A stretch of DNA of 64,000 bases from positions 2,542,001 to 2,606,000 of the forward strand of contig NC_088935.1 of assembly GCF_033473495.1 (NCBI RefSeq). Direction: 5' to 3'. This document shows, piece by piece, positions 43,996 to 54,500 of this stretch; position 1 is the stretch's first letter; each line of letters starts with the position of its first letter. This stretch comes from Cercospora beticola. Taxonomy: Eukaryota; Ascomycota; Dothideomycetes; Mycosphaerellales; Mycosphaerellaceae. A model generated the notes under the pieces. That model was not told where the DNA came from. It was given only the letters and a program-made list of their open reading frames with translations, and did not search any database. Both the position numbers and the translations under genes were made by a program.

Positions 43996-46900
43996 TCATG
44001 ACAGATCGTCTCCTGTCTCAGTGACATCCCCCTCTACCGCGGCACCCTGGCCTTCGCCCTCTCTCAAAGTTTTAGGTGTTCCAAGGTTGGCCTGGAAGCT
44101 CCACCAGCAGTTCGGCGCTTGCAGGACATACTGCATCATTGAAACCCTGAAGCGATTTCTATAGTCCTTGGGACTAGTGATGGTCGGCTTGTTCTTGCCA
44201 CGATCCTTGATCCAGCTTTCAAGCTTTTTGTCCCATGTGTAAGTGCGTATGCAATCGATGATACCAACAACGAGTTCCTTGCGAATATCGTCGAACCCAG
44301 CCATGAGACTGTAGTCCATCACGTTCTGTTTGCACAACCAGAGAGTGTCGTTGAATACCGAGGCCTGAAGGAGTTTTCGACTGTGCTCCCGAACAAACAG
44401 TGGGGACTCAAAGATGGTTTCGACCAGATTCTCGTCCAGTAGTACTTCATCTGCTTGGCCTGTGGACTCAATCTTGCGGTTCCGCATGCTGCCCTTTAGA
44501 TCGAATCGGCGATTCGGATTTCGTTCATAAAAGAGGTTCTCCATCACGAGAAGATAGTAAGAAAAGTCGACTCCAGTCGCTGGGTTGCGAATATTCACCT
44601 GGAAAAGACCGAACATTTTGGCAATCACACTTGGGACCCCATGAAATAGTGTATAGCTCATGAAATTGAAGTAGTCTGGTGCAAATTTTGTGAAGGCCTT
44701 CAGCTCGACCTCTTGCAAGCTCTTGATGATGAAGCGGCTGTCCAATGTCCGAAGGAAGAGCGATTTCGTTTTACCACCCTTTGAGTCAAATTTCAAACAG
44801 CGAGACATTGACTCCATAAAGCGATCGGCCACACCGCATCTGCGTCGCAGCGCATCAAATGATTCGGCGTAAAAGATCTTGCAACTTGCCTTCACTTGTC
44901 CGTGCGCGAACGAGTATTTCATGTGCGTCGCTGTATCACCTAGCAGACTGGCCTCAATGTCTGCCCGCTGCCCCTCTTCCCTTGACAAGTTTGCGATACT
45001 CGCAGTACTCGCAGTATGTGCGTGACCATGCTTCGACAAGGGTTGGCGATTTGGCGCGTTGCGGAAGCCCTTCTCTTTGGCGCGGTAGTCTGCGCAGGCA
45101 AGTGATAGCGCAATCACTGACGAAGGCTCATCTTCACGCACAATGATGTCCGAGTCCTCAAAGACGTGCTCGGTCGCGTGCAAGGGGTATTCCAGGTTCG
45201 TCCAGCCTGACGCAGAGCGCTTGGACCAGAATTCAGAGAGGTATTTGAACCACTGTGTCTTTCTCTGCTCGCCAATCTGCAGTTCTGGTCCTAAATCGTG
45301 AAGATCAGGTCCACTAGTCGAAGGCGACTGGAGTGAGGAAGAAGGATCGGAGACATCTCTTGAGCGCGATCTTGTGTTCTCGTTGTCACTCGCTTCATCA
45401 TCTCCATCGACGGCAGTCTCGCCACTCATACTAGGAGCCTCGCCCTCGTGATATTCGGCTTGGTCGTCGCTTCTGTTGCCATGTTCATCGAGTTCGGCGC
45501 CTGAAACATCTTCGGGCTGATTCTGCGCCACCATCTCATCCATCTCTTGCCGAGCGGCCCTTTGATGTGCTTGACTAAGCTCGCCATCGTCTTTCAGACT
45601 CGGCGGTCTTTCGCCCACCGCATCGACCGCGTTCTGATAGACTTCCACAACAGGCCTGCTGCTTGCGAGGGGGTTTGCTCTCGCTTGACGACTTCGCATC
45701 GCTCTTTGACGGCGCTCTTTCAGCCGTTCTTTTTCAAACTCGCGAGACATCTGCTCAAAGTGCCTTGCTAAAGCCGAAACTGTGGTGGGGCCGTTTTCCT
45801 CCTGCTTGATGGGAACAGACCGCGGAATGAGGGATGGCACAATCTTGCCGGCCTTATTGGCAAGCCGTGCGACACCCAGCCTCTCGTTCAGCCGTTTCTC
45901 GGCGGCAAGTGCATCGCTGTGGCTGAGTTGCTCTTGAGCAGTGGCCACAGCATCTATACTCTGAGAGTTGATAGCTGCATCGGCACTCAGGCGATGAGCG
46001 TGGGCAGGATGTCCAGGCTGCGACTTTGCCCTCAGGAAGGGCGGAGGAACGGGTTTCGGCGAGGGGCTAGGGCTTGCGTCCCGCTTCTTCTGCTGTAGGT
46101 CTGCCAGTCTAGGGATCTTGGTTTCGGGGATTTCATCGGTACCGGCTGCCACCTTGTTGTTTCTGATCTGCTCAATCCTCTCCAAGAGTCCTGAACTCAG
46201 CGGTTTGGGCTGGGTGGCAAATGGCTCGTCTTGTTGTTGGGCTTGATCAAGATGTGTCTCAGGACTGCGCCTTGGCGACAACTCGTCCAGCGTATCGCCC
46301 ACGAGCACAGGCGGTGGCGATTGACTTGGAACAGCGAGATCTAGATGCTTGACATCTTCGCGTTCCACAGCTTCTTCTTGCTCTTGCCTTGGTGTAGGAG
46401 ACCTTGTGAGCTCAGGACCAAGCCCGTGTTCGTGATTTACCAAGTGTCGCAACCCCTCATCCTCATCAGCAGCAGCCCTGTGCTCTTGCATCGCACTCGA
46501 AAGCACATGCTGCGCTTTCTCGCTCAGAAATTCGTCCTTTATTTGTGATTTCCCCTTCCGGGACACGTCGATGCCATCCTCAGTGTCACTTCCTGTTTCA
46601 GATCCAATCATGTTGCGAATCGGCTGAGATTCGAGAAACATCTTCTTCATTTGATCGGCTGCGATCTTGCGTATGTCGGCCTCCGAAGGGAAATATTTCT
46701 CCTCAAACCTCGCAAACTCATCATCCCAGGCGATGGCCTTTTCGTCCATGAATCGTAGTGCTCGATTCAGTGGTATCAGCTCATAGTAACGGGACTTTGC
46801 ATACTTGAGCTGCAATTTCTCTTTGAGCTCCTGTTCATCAGCCTCAAGCCTGCTTCTGAGCTCGTCGACGAGTGCCGACGCAGCTTCTGCAGTCTTTTCA

Positions 46901-49900
46901 TTGAGGTTGTCCACTGTGATCGTGTTCAATCGCTGCCGTACAGAATCGGTGAACGCTTGTAGTCTTTCTTCGCAATGTAGGTACTGTTCATTTTTGACTG
47001 TCAGGTCTGCTTCCACTTTCCACGTCACCTGCGCCTTCGGTACGATGACGTCGTATATATCAATAGGATCATACTGAACGCGTACGACAGTGTCTAGGAA
47101 GCCGAAGCATCTCAGGAAGTCTCGGTGGATGTCATGCTTGCAAAGACCAGCGCGAGGATGGAGATGGCTGCTCCAAAAGCTCAACTCAAGATACTTCGCA
47201 AATGAATACTTCCACGTGTGCGAACTCATCTGAGTGACCGTCGTTTCGTGCCGGCAAAGGCGACAAGTCGACCACATGAGAATCGTGTCGTGCATTCCGC
47301 GGACCTTGGCCATTTGGCGTTGCGTAGAGATTGTCAGCTGCCCGTAGCCATGCACGTACTGCCTATGGTGGTCGGACATTGGTTTTCCGCATTCCGTGCA
47401 AGGCTTACTGGCCTCGTGGCACATTTCCTGAACGTACTGCCCGAGCGTAAGGTCATCGTCGTAATCTGGATCAGTCCGGTTGTATGAAGCGTAGAAGCCG
47501 AGCCCAAGTAGTTCTGGACCGGTGCAGGGTGCACTGGTGATGCTTGACACTGTTGAGTACAGCACCACTATCTTCTGATGTGAGAAAGGGTCGAATGGAT
47601 CGACCTCACCATTCTGGAAGGTGTCCCACTGCCTTTCCTGAACCTGGAATGTCTGCTCGGCCTTTTGCAGCTGAGCTTCGTGCACTGCGTGAAGATATTC
47701 GCGCACAGCTTTTGGCTGGTCCTTGGATGCCGGGGCATTGACCATGTCAGGTTTCACGAGGCTGAAGTTCTCTATGATATCCCGATCGGCCTTTTCGTCA
47801 TTAGGCTCGTCTTCGTCCTCATCTGCGGCTGCATACTGATCTCGTAGTATCTTGTACGTGGCAAGTCTACGCTCTAGGTCGCGCAACTGAGTCAGCAGGT
47901 AAGGTTGCATGAAGACCACAAAAGGCGACGCTGAGAGAACGCGCCTACGGGATTCTTGCTCTTGCTCTTCATATTTGAAATGCAATTTCGCGTTGCCCTT
48001 CTCAATCTCGTGCTGCAAAGTCTCATTAATAGTCGACTGACGCTCTTCGGACGCCACAGCACTGGTGCTCGGGTGGTCATATGTGCCATTCTGGTTATCA
48101 ACAGTCCGTGGTATAGACACGAACTCATCTCGCATTAACGAATTCTCCAGCTTGAGATTGTAGGCCACGTAGCACATGAACTCAGCGATGCGTTTGATCT
48201 TCCGTAAGGTCTTCGTATCCGCTCCTCGTAGTATGACTGTACAGCCAAGGTCAGGTTGACAGCCGGACAGAAATATGTAAGTCTTGCGCACGGAATCCGT
48301 CAGATATGTTTTGACATCGAAGCTGTCGCACCGTCCCAAGCTGTCCGGATTCATCATAGTGAGCTTGTCGACAGACTTGACAGGGGCTGTCATTGTCACG
48401 CGGGCAATAGCCGCAAGCACAGACTCTTTGATGTTGTACGCAACTGTGATACCCTCTTGTTCAAGCATCAGTAAAGCTTTGCCCGATACATGCTTTTGCA
48501 CCAGCAGAACATCTGGCTTCAATTGGGCAATACGCTTGACAAGATTCTTCAAGTATTCCGTTTCCTGCGCTAATATTGGCTCGAGACTCATAAAATGTGC
48601 CTCGTGCCTAGCGTACTCAATCGAGAAATTGACGATCAAGATTCTGGGGTCTGTCAAGGTGCGAGACATTGACTTCAGAGCAATGTTCTTACTGAACACA
48701 ATGCCGGAAACATATCCAGTATCTTTCGGTCTGCCGCCCGGGATTTTCTTGAGTTTGATGTAATGCCTGATGTCCATGTCGTCGCCTGCTTGCACATCTG
48801 GCTCAACATCGTTTGTGCACTGCATCAGAACGGGCAGAAGTGCTTGCTGCCACGCATGGACATGGGCAACGCGGGCATCTTTCAAAAGCTGCGCTAGTAA
48901 TTTCCTGACATGCTCATCGCTCGCAGGGTATAGTTCAAGATCGTCTGTGGGTCGGTTCTGCTGCAGAGCTGGACTGCGCGTGACTTTCGCATGTGTGATC
49001 TGGCCAGAGGGTGTGCTTGGTCGTGTCTTCATTTGCGCAGCGTCCGCTGAGGCAAAATGGTTGCTCTGCCTTCGTCGCGGCGAAGCATGGACTGCAGATC
49101 CATCGCTGAGATGGCGACTACGTGGTCGCGGCAATGCAGCTTTGACCCCATCCCCCTTGAGACCTTGTATGCTTGAGCCCGGTGCTGTGCGTTTATCGGT
49201 GCCTCGAGAGCGACCTTTCCGAATAGCAGAAGTGAATAGACCGGTAAATCCTAGTCTATCGCGTTCTCCCGGCGAGGGTGAAGGGCCTTCTAGCGCTGTC
49301 ATCAGGCTCTGGTGTTGCCCATCGTCAGAGCCCTCATCAGAGAGGAAGTCTGCGAGGTCTGGATCGATGATATTGTCCTTGTGAAAAGTGGGAAGCTGGC
49401 GTTTCTCGGCGTCCTCCGTGCTGCCTTGGTGAAAAGGACCTCTTTCGATGTCGACGCTTGAGCGAATCAGTCGGCTACTGGGGTGATGCTTGGAATGTCG
49501 TCGACGGTGGCTCGAGGAGCGTGGCCGGCGGCTCAGCGATATCAGAGAATGGGATGAGCTCGGCCGTGCCAGCGTACGAGAATCGTCGAACTCGAGAATG
49601 GCAGAACGTCGTTTGGCCTCGCGATTGCGGCGAGAAACAGGTATTCCTATGGATGGTGTCATGACTTCCGTGTCGGTTCTACTGAACGTCGCTCCATCGA
49701 ACCTCCCGTCTGTGTCGTTGAGATTTGTGTTGTGAGTTTGTCCAAGAGGGCTGCGTGTAATATCGTCGCGATCCTCATCGGTGAAGACTGTAGAGTCGTC
49801 ATCACTGCCCAGGATCATACTCTCGCAAGGCTTGCACAGCCGAACGTCGCTGACTTGACCAAATTGACGACCTGGATGAAGGGAGGTACACTTGGCATCA

Positions 49901-51207
49901 AAAATTTGTCCACATGTTCTACAGTGATGTTTGCGACGGAAAGTGGAGAAGCTTTGCCCGCAAGAAAAGCAAACTTTGGCCCCTTCGTCCTGCATCCAAA
50001 ACCTCTTGTCGAGTACACGACGCTTCGGGTGCAGGGATTGCGACTGAGTAGAGCTACCGGCCGGCTTCAGAGTTGATCTTTTGCGTGACAGCCCAGCGTT
50101 CAGATTTGCTACTGGCTCCAGACGGGGTTTGTGGTAGGACTCGTGGCGGGAGCTTGGAGCAGAGCTTCCTTCGCTGCCATCCATCGTGGATGAAGCGCGC
50201 GAGGGATCGAAACCTGGAAGATGAGAGACACCTACGCGTGGCAATGGTGGCCTTTGTGGCTTTTGAGACTCAACAGACGGAAGCTCAGCCTTCCTTGCAG
50301 CGTCTGTCGGCAACGGCTGAGAGGTAGCCGGGAACAAGGCCTCAGACTCATCAACGTAATCGGAGTCATCGATGGCCTCTTCCAGATCGTCTCGCAATTG
50401 CGCGGAACTAATCTGCTTGGACGTCGTGTTCGTGAGTGAGGTCTCGTGGTGTGAGAGAACTCGAGCTAGTGCGTCCGTGCCTTCAGCACTTCGATCGCCG
50501 TTTGCCCACGCGTTTCTTGCCTTCTCGACGTCCTCTTTCGTGGGAGCCTCTCCATCTGGTTTGGGTTTGGCTTGTGCCGGTGGCAATTTCGTCGCGTCGA
50601 CAGCCGTCTCACGTTGGTCTCGCGGGCCAGCAACGGGCACAGGCTGGGCATCGGCAGTGGGCACGTGAAGCTGTGGTGCGGCGGGCTTACCTTCGCTGAC
50701 GTCTTTGCTGGGAACGGTGCGCATTTGTGGAGAGGGTGAGGCACTGTCGTTGGCAGGTGGTAGCTGGTCTGACACTGTCTTCTTCCCGTTCACCTCCTTT
50801 GTTCGTGAACGTGTGGTCTGCAGAGAGGATGTGGCAGACAGTGTCGATCCGGCGTCCACAGACTCGATGCTCTTGGGCACACTTTTGCCGGTATCCTTCA
50901 CGCTGCTACTCGAACCACCAGCTACCGTCTGTCGAAGCCTATTGTACATGCCTGTGATGCCGTTGCTGACCAGCTCTTTGGCGCCGCCGGTCTTACCCTC
51001 CCCATCGAAGTCGTGAAAGCTAGTGAGGCCATCGGACCTGCTCGCTGTCGTGTGGATCTCGTCGAGAGCTTGAGCAAGCGTCTCTTTATCGACGCCCTTC
51101 TTGGATGAGATGGATGCCAGCGAGCCTCTCCGCGACCTGCTGCTCGCGAGAAACGGCACGAGCGGGCTCGATGGAGCGGGCGAGTTGCTGGACTCGTTGA
51201 TCGCCAT
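43996..51207 (-). CDS. fab1: Fab1/PIKfyve phosphatidylinositol 3-phosphate 5-kinase
   Basis: Makes PtdIns(3,5)P2 on the vacuole and late endosome, controlling vacuole size, acidity and retrograde traffic. Single exon of 2403 residues, in the size range of fungal Fab1. The FYVE zinc finger is at about residues 400-465 (WMQDEGAKVCFSCGQSF, the PI3P-binding RRKHHCR, then VRLCKPC). The Cpn60/TCP-1-like domain spans about 760-1060 (IKLKKIPGGRPKDTGYVSG, PDVLLVQKHVSGKAL). A Cys-rich Fab1-specific region is near 1260-1370. The C-terminal PIP-kinase domain begins around 2070 (FIIKSLQEVELKAFTKFAPD). It has catalytic FDLKGS, MDYSLM and IIDCIRTYTWDKK. Long acidic and Ser-rich linkers separate the domains. 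Every expected domain is intact. Confidence 0.96.
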   Translation of the reverse strand: MAINESSNSPAPSSPLVPFLASSRSRRGSLASISSKKGVDKETLAQALDEIHTTASRSDGLTSFHDFDGEGKTGGAKELVSNGITGMYNRLRQTVAGGSSSSVKDTGKSVPKSIESVDAGSTLSATSSLQTTRSRTKEVNGKKTVSDQLPPANDSASPSPQMRTVPSKDVSEGKPAAPQLHVPTADAQPVPVAGPRDQRETAVDATKLPPAQAKPKPDGEAPTKEDVEKARNAWANGDRSAEGTDALARVLSHHETSLTNTTSKQISSAQLRDDLEEAIDDSDYVDESEALFPATSQPLPTDAARKAELPSVESQKPQRPPLPRVGVSHLPGFDPSRASSTMDGSEGSSAPSSRHESYHKPRLEPVANLNAGLSRKRSTLKPAGSSTQSQSLHPKRRVLDKRFWMQDEGAKVCFSCGQSFSTFRRKHHCRTCGQIFDAKCTSLHPGRQFGQVSDVRLCKPCESMILGSDDDSTVFTDEDRDDITRSPLGQTHNTNLNDTDGRFDGATFSRTDTEVMTPSIGIPVSRRNREAKRRSAILEFDDSRTLARPSSSHSLISLSRRPRSSSHRRRHSKHHPSSRLIRSSVDIERGPFHQGSTEDAEKRQLPTFHKDNIIDPDLADFLSDEGSDDGQHQSLMTALEGPSPSPGERDRLGFTGLFTSAIRKGRSRGTDKRTAPGSSIQGLKGDGVKAALPRPRSRHLSDGSAVHASPRRRQSNHFASADAAQMKTRPSTPSGQITHAKVTRSPALQQNRPTDDLELYPASDEHVRKLLAQLLKDARVAHVHAWQQALLPVLMQCTNDVEPDVQAGDDMDIRHYIKLKKIPGGRPKDTGYVSGIVFSKNIALKSMSRTLTDPRILIVNFSIEYARHEAHFMSLEPILAQETEYLKNLVKRIAQLKPDVLLVQKHVSGKALLMLEQEGITVAYNIKESVLAAIARVTMTAPVKSVDKLTMMNPDSLGRCDSFDVKTYLTDSVRKTYIFLSGCQPDLGCTVILRGADTKTLRKIKRIAEFMCYVAYNLKLENSLMRDEFVSIPRTVDNQNGTYDHPSTSAVASEERQSTINETLQHEIEKGNAKLHFKYEEQEQESRRRVLSASPFVVFMQPYLLTQLRDLERRLATYKILRDQYAAADEDEDEPNDEKADRDIIENFSLVKPDMVNAPASKDQPKAVREYLHAVHEAQLQKAEQTFQVQERQWDTFQNGEVDPFDPFSHQKIVVLYSTVSSITSAPCTGPELLGLGFYASYNRTDPDYDDDLTLGQYVQEMCHEASKPCTECGKPMSDHHRQYVHGYGQLTISTQRQMAKVRGMHDTILMWSTCRLCRHETTVTQMSSHTWKYSFAKYLELSFWSSHLHPRAGLCKHDIHRDFLRCFGFLDTVVRVQYDPIDIYDVIVPKAQVTWKVEADLTVKNEQYLHCEERLQAFTDSVRQRLNTITVDNLNEKTAEAASALVDELRSRLEADEQELKEKLQLKYAKSRYYELIPLNRALRFMDEKAIAWDDEFARFEEKYFPSEADIRKIAADQMKKMFLESQPIRNMIGSETGSDTEDGIDVSRKGKSQIKDEFLSEKAQHVLSSAMQEHRAAADEDEGLRHLVNHEHGLGPELTRSPTPRQEQEEAVEREDVKHLDLAVPSQSPPPVLVGDTLDELSPRRSPETHLDQAQQQDEPFATQPKPLSSGLLERIEQIRNNKVAAGTDEIPETKIPRLADLQQKKRDASPSPSPKPVPPPFLRAKSQPGHPAHAHRLSADAAINSQSIDAVATAQEQLSHSDALAAEKRLNERLGVARLANKAGKIVPSLIPRSVPIKQEENGPTTVSALARHFEQMSREFEKERLKERRQRAMRSRQARANPLASSRPVVEVYQNAVDAVGERPPSLKDDGELSQAHQRAARQEMDEMVAQNQPEDVSGAELDEHGNRSDDQAEYHEGEAPSMSGETAVDGDDEASDNENTRSRSRDVSDPSSSLQSPSTSGPDLHDLGPELQIGEQRKTQWFKYLSEFWSKRSASGWTNLEYPLHATEHVFEDSDIIVREDEPSSVIALSLACADYRAKEKGFRNAPNRQPLSKHGHAHTASTASIANLSREEGQRADIEASLLGDTATHMKYSFAHGQVKASCKIFYAESFDALRRRCGVADRFMESMSRCLKFDSKGGKTKSLFLRTLDSRFIIKSLQEVELKAFTKFAPDYFNFMSYTLFHGVPSVIAKMFGLFQVNIRNPATGVDFSYYLLVMENLFYERNPNRRFDLKGSMRNRKIESTGQADEVLLDENLVETIFESPLFVREHSRKLLQASVFNDTLWLCKQNVMDYSLMAGFDDIRKELVVGIIDCIRTYTWDKKLESWIKDRGKNKPTITSPKDYRNRFRVSMMQYVLQAPNCWWSFQANLGTPKTLREGEGQGAAVEGDVTETGDDLS
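49813..50010 (-). other. FYVE zinc-finger coding segment of fab1
   Basis: Eight Cys/His ligands in CxxC...RRKHHCRxCG...C...CxxC order and the basic RRKHHCR PI3P pocket are visible. This places the protein on PI3P membranes. Confidence 0.9.
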
Positions 51208-51597
51208 GCTGGCGAAAGCGTGTCGCGTGCAAGGTGCTGAGCATCGCGGGCGACGGGTGTGGTCAAGGCGGAGTCATCTGTTGCCCACGTGGCTCAGCGT
51301 GAGCGGTCTGCATCCGGAGACGGCGCGACTGGTGTCGAGGTCGTGAAGCCATGACGAACGTTCGAGGCAGCTGCGGCAGGGATTGTGGGCCGGAACGCGC
51401 GCCACTGCCGGAGCTCACAACAAGCGCGTCCACGGCGACATGGGCGACTTCACTTTCGACTTTGACCTTCACGGCATGCTGTCCAACCACAAAACACGTC
51501 AAGCACTGTCGTCGCTAACATCACCATCGCCTCCGTAATCTGACTACGCTTCCTGTGACTGCGATGTCATTAAGCGCACAACGTCATTCAGCAGAAT
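51208..51597. promoter_or_regulatory. Divergent promoter of fab1 and the shelterin-like gene
   Basis: 390 bases separate the two start codons. Both promoters must lie here. No TATA box or repeat is obvious. Small minus frames in it are not supported. Confidence 0.6.
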
Positions 51598-54500
51598 ATG
51601 GCGCCGAAATTACCTGAGCCCTGGCTGGCGAATTTCCTTACAGCTGAACTCAGCGCCGTCATTGAATGGAAGCAGCAGACTTTGAGTGGAATCAAGCCAG
51701 ACCCGGAGACGCAGAGTCGGTTCAGTGATGATGGCAGCAATTTCCGGAGCGAAGTCGCGTCGCCTTCCTCCAACACTCTGGTTCAACTGGTAGAGGTCCT
51801 TTCTTCCGAGGACGTCGTCACTGCCTACATCTCAGATGGCAGTTGGAAGGTGAAGGCGCGTCTCTCCGAGGAAGCCGTGGCGACATTCGAAGAGGATAGC
51901 GGATCGCCTATCACCACTGAAGTCAGCGGCGACCTAATTCGCCTGGAGAAATTCACAGTGGTTAGCACGCCATTTGGACCTGCAGACGGTTTCGTGCAAT
52001 TGCACATTGACGAAATCGAGTATCACACACTGCGACGCACGATACTAGGAGTCCCACATCCTGTGGAGGTCTTGTATGATATTCGGACGCTCATTGAAAG
52101 CACCAAATCGCTCCGACTACCGGGAACTGCTTCTCGCGATGCCCAGAAACATGCACGGAATGACCCAACACCTACTGCAGCGTCTCCCAAGACATCGAAG
52201 CGTTCAGCTGCTCAGGAGCCACAGACAACACCGGCCAAGAAAGCCAACAGAACATTGGTTTCGAGCAAACGTAAGTCGCAGGGGCCCACATTGGGCAAAG
52301 ATGGTTTCGAGGTGCAGAGTGGTGTCAATCTCCACGGTCCTGTTCAGGCTGTCACGCATGACGCTGATGGCAGTCCTCCTGGCCCAAAGACCATTAATCC
52401 AAGGCTCACGGAGCTGCTCCCAGCGAAGAGACCAGCGCTTCCTCCGAAGTCTCTAGCGACAGTGGAAATCACACCACAAACACAACTACCAACGACTCAA
52501 CTTCCAGAAAGAGCGTTGGTAAGAACTTCGCCTTCGCGGACTGCCATTGGACGTAGTAGGCCGGATCACCGACAGCATCCTGACAGCTCGACCGTGGTTT
52601 CTGAAACTCCTTTGAAGTCTGCTGGCCGCAAAAAGGCACCGCACCAAGATGATGCCCCTATCGCTCACACACCGTCCGATGCAGTGCCTCCCAGCGGAAC
52701 ATTACAGTCCACGCCGCGGGGAAAATATATTGCAACTAATGCATCGCTCTTTGCATATGCAAGAAGAAAGATACCTCACGACCAGCGTAAGCTGCTTGAT
52801 GATCCTGCGTCTTGGCTGCCATCACTGCCAGGTAGACAATTTCCCGCCCCCAACGTGCCCATGGCGCTTCTAACGAGATGGAATCACGAGGCTGAAGCTG
52901 GTGCTGCTGCTGCTTCCACATCGCAGCTCTCTGCCGATGCACTTCATCAGAAACCTGCTTCCCTGTCCGGGGCACTGGCCGACTCTGATTCAAGTTCTGA
53001 GCATTCCGATGGTACAGCGCAAGACTTCACGCCTTCTCCTAGCAAGAATTGGCAAGCGCGACAGGCCGCTGTTCCATCTGCGACTTGGGTGGACAGCAGC
53101 GTTGAAAGCGATGCGTCCCTCGGCGGATATTCAAGACATCAATCCAGCTCTCCCCATCCGCCTGACGGACTCACCATGCCACCGTCTAGCGCATTGGGAG
53201 CAGTGATTCGAGGCACCGCCCAAGATGATAACGAGCTGCAAGTAGCGCCCCCGCGGCCACTGCCATTCCGGAAATCGCCAAAGAAACGACACGGAGAAGC
53301 AATTCTTCCGCCTCCACCGAAGCGCCATGCGCTACCGCCGAAGCCTACATTCACTGCGACAGGTTCACCGAGGCATGGAAAAGGATCGGATCAGGACTTC
53401 TATGCCGCGGGATGGTCACCACGTGGGACCGCGAATTTGAGCATTTACCCCGAATGTGATCCGGTAACTGGTCTACCGACTCATGTTTCCTCACCATCTT
53501 TGCCCCCGGTGCAACGACAACTGTCACAAGGGGTGCGCCCACACGTGTCTCAGCCGTCAACGCCTAGAATTCTTTCCACACAGGGAAAGCTATCGAAAAT
53601 GCCACCTTCAGGCCCACGCTCCACTGTGCCGCACACCTACCAGGGCACACAGACCCCACGTACGTCTGCTTCGAAAGGTCCAACGTCGTCGTCTGGACTG
53701 GCCACGGAGAACAGTGGCGGACCGCACGATCCACCGAGGTCGCAAGCCGGTCCCTCTAACTCTCTTCGTCCTGGATCTCTTCACGGTTCATCACGTCAAG
53801 TTTCCAGCCAAAGTGAACAGAAGCCAAGCAGAGGGAACGCCAAACCTGTGAATGGTTCCTCGATCGAACGTTCGACCATTAGAGCATCCTCTGGTCGCCT
53901 CCGCGCTGCTCCATCGTCTGCGACCAACGCATCTTCACCGAATGCGAGTCCATGGCGGCCTGAGGCAGTCTCAACGCAATTAAATCTTTCAAATGGTGAC
54001 GACGACACTGACATCAACCCAGCACACAATACCAAATTCCCCGCCGTCACCCTTTCGATACGCAAAGACTGGTTGAAAGCAAACTACGTTCCGAGCTCAA
54101 ATGGTCCTTTCAAGCTGCCAAACGTGCTTGAAAAGTACCGGAAGGCTTTACCGCATGACAGTGCCATTGGCATTGAAGATCTGCTTTTAGCTGCGCGATA
54201 CGCTTTCAGCAAAGATGACATTACGCACAGCATGAGATACCAACCGAAACGTTCGATACCCACTAGCCAACCCGCAGCAGAGTCAAGGCGGTTGCCGTCT
54301 GGTAACCGAAACGCCAGACCTCCCGAATTGCCGCGTGATCATCCTGCTTACAAGCATCGCCAAGCGCGGATGCAGTTCATCAATCAAGAAAGACGCAAGG
54401 ACTACCTGCGTACGAACTACGCACCCTCGAGCAATGGAACGTACGACCTCGACGGCGTGTCCGAACGATACCGGCAAGCATACCCAGAGGACAATCAGGT

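Noticed and set aside
44400..50700. Many plus-strand frames of 60-200 codons opposite fab1
   Set aside because: They are antisense shadows of a long coding exon; none shows its own family signature.
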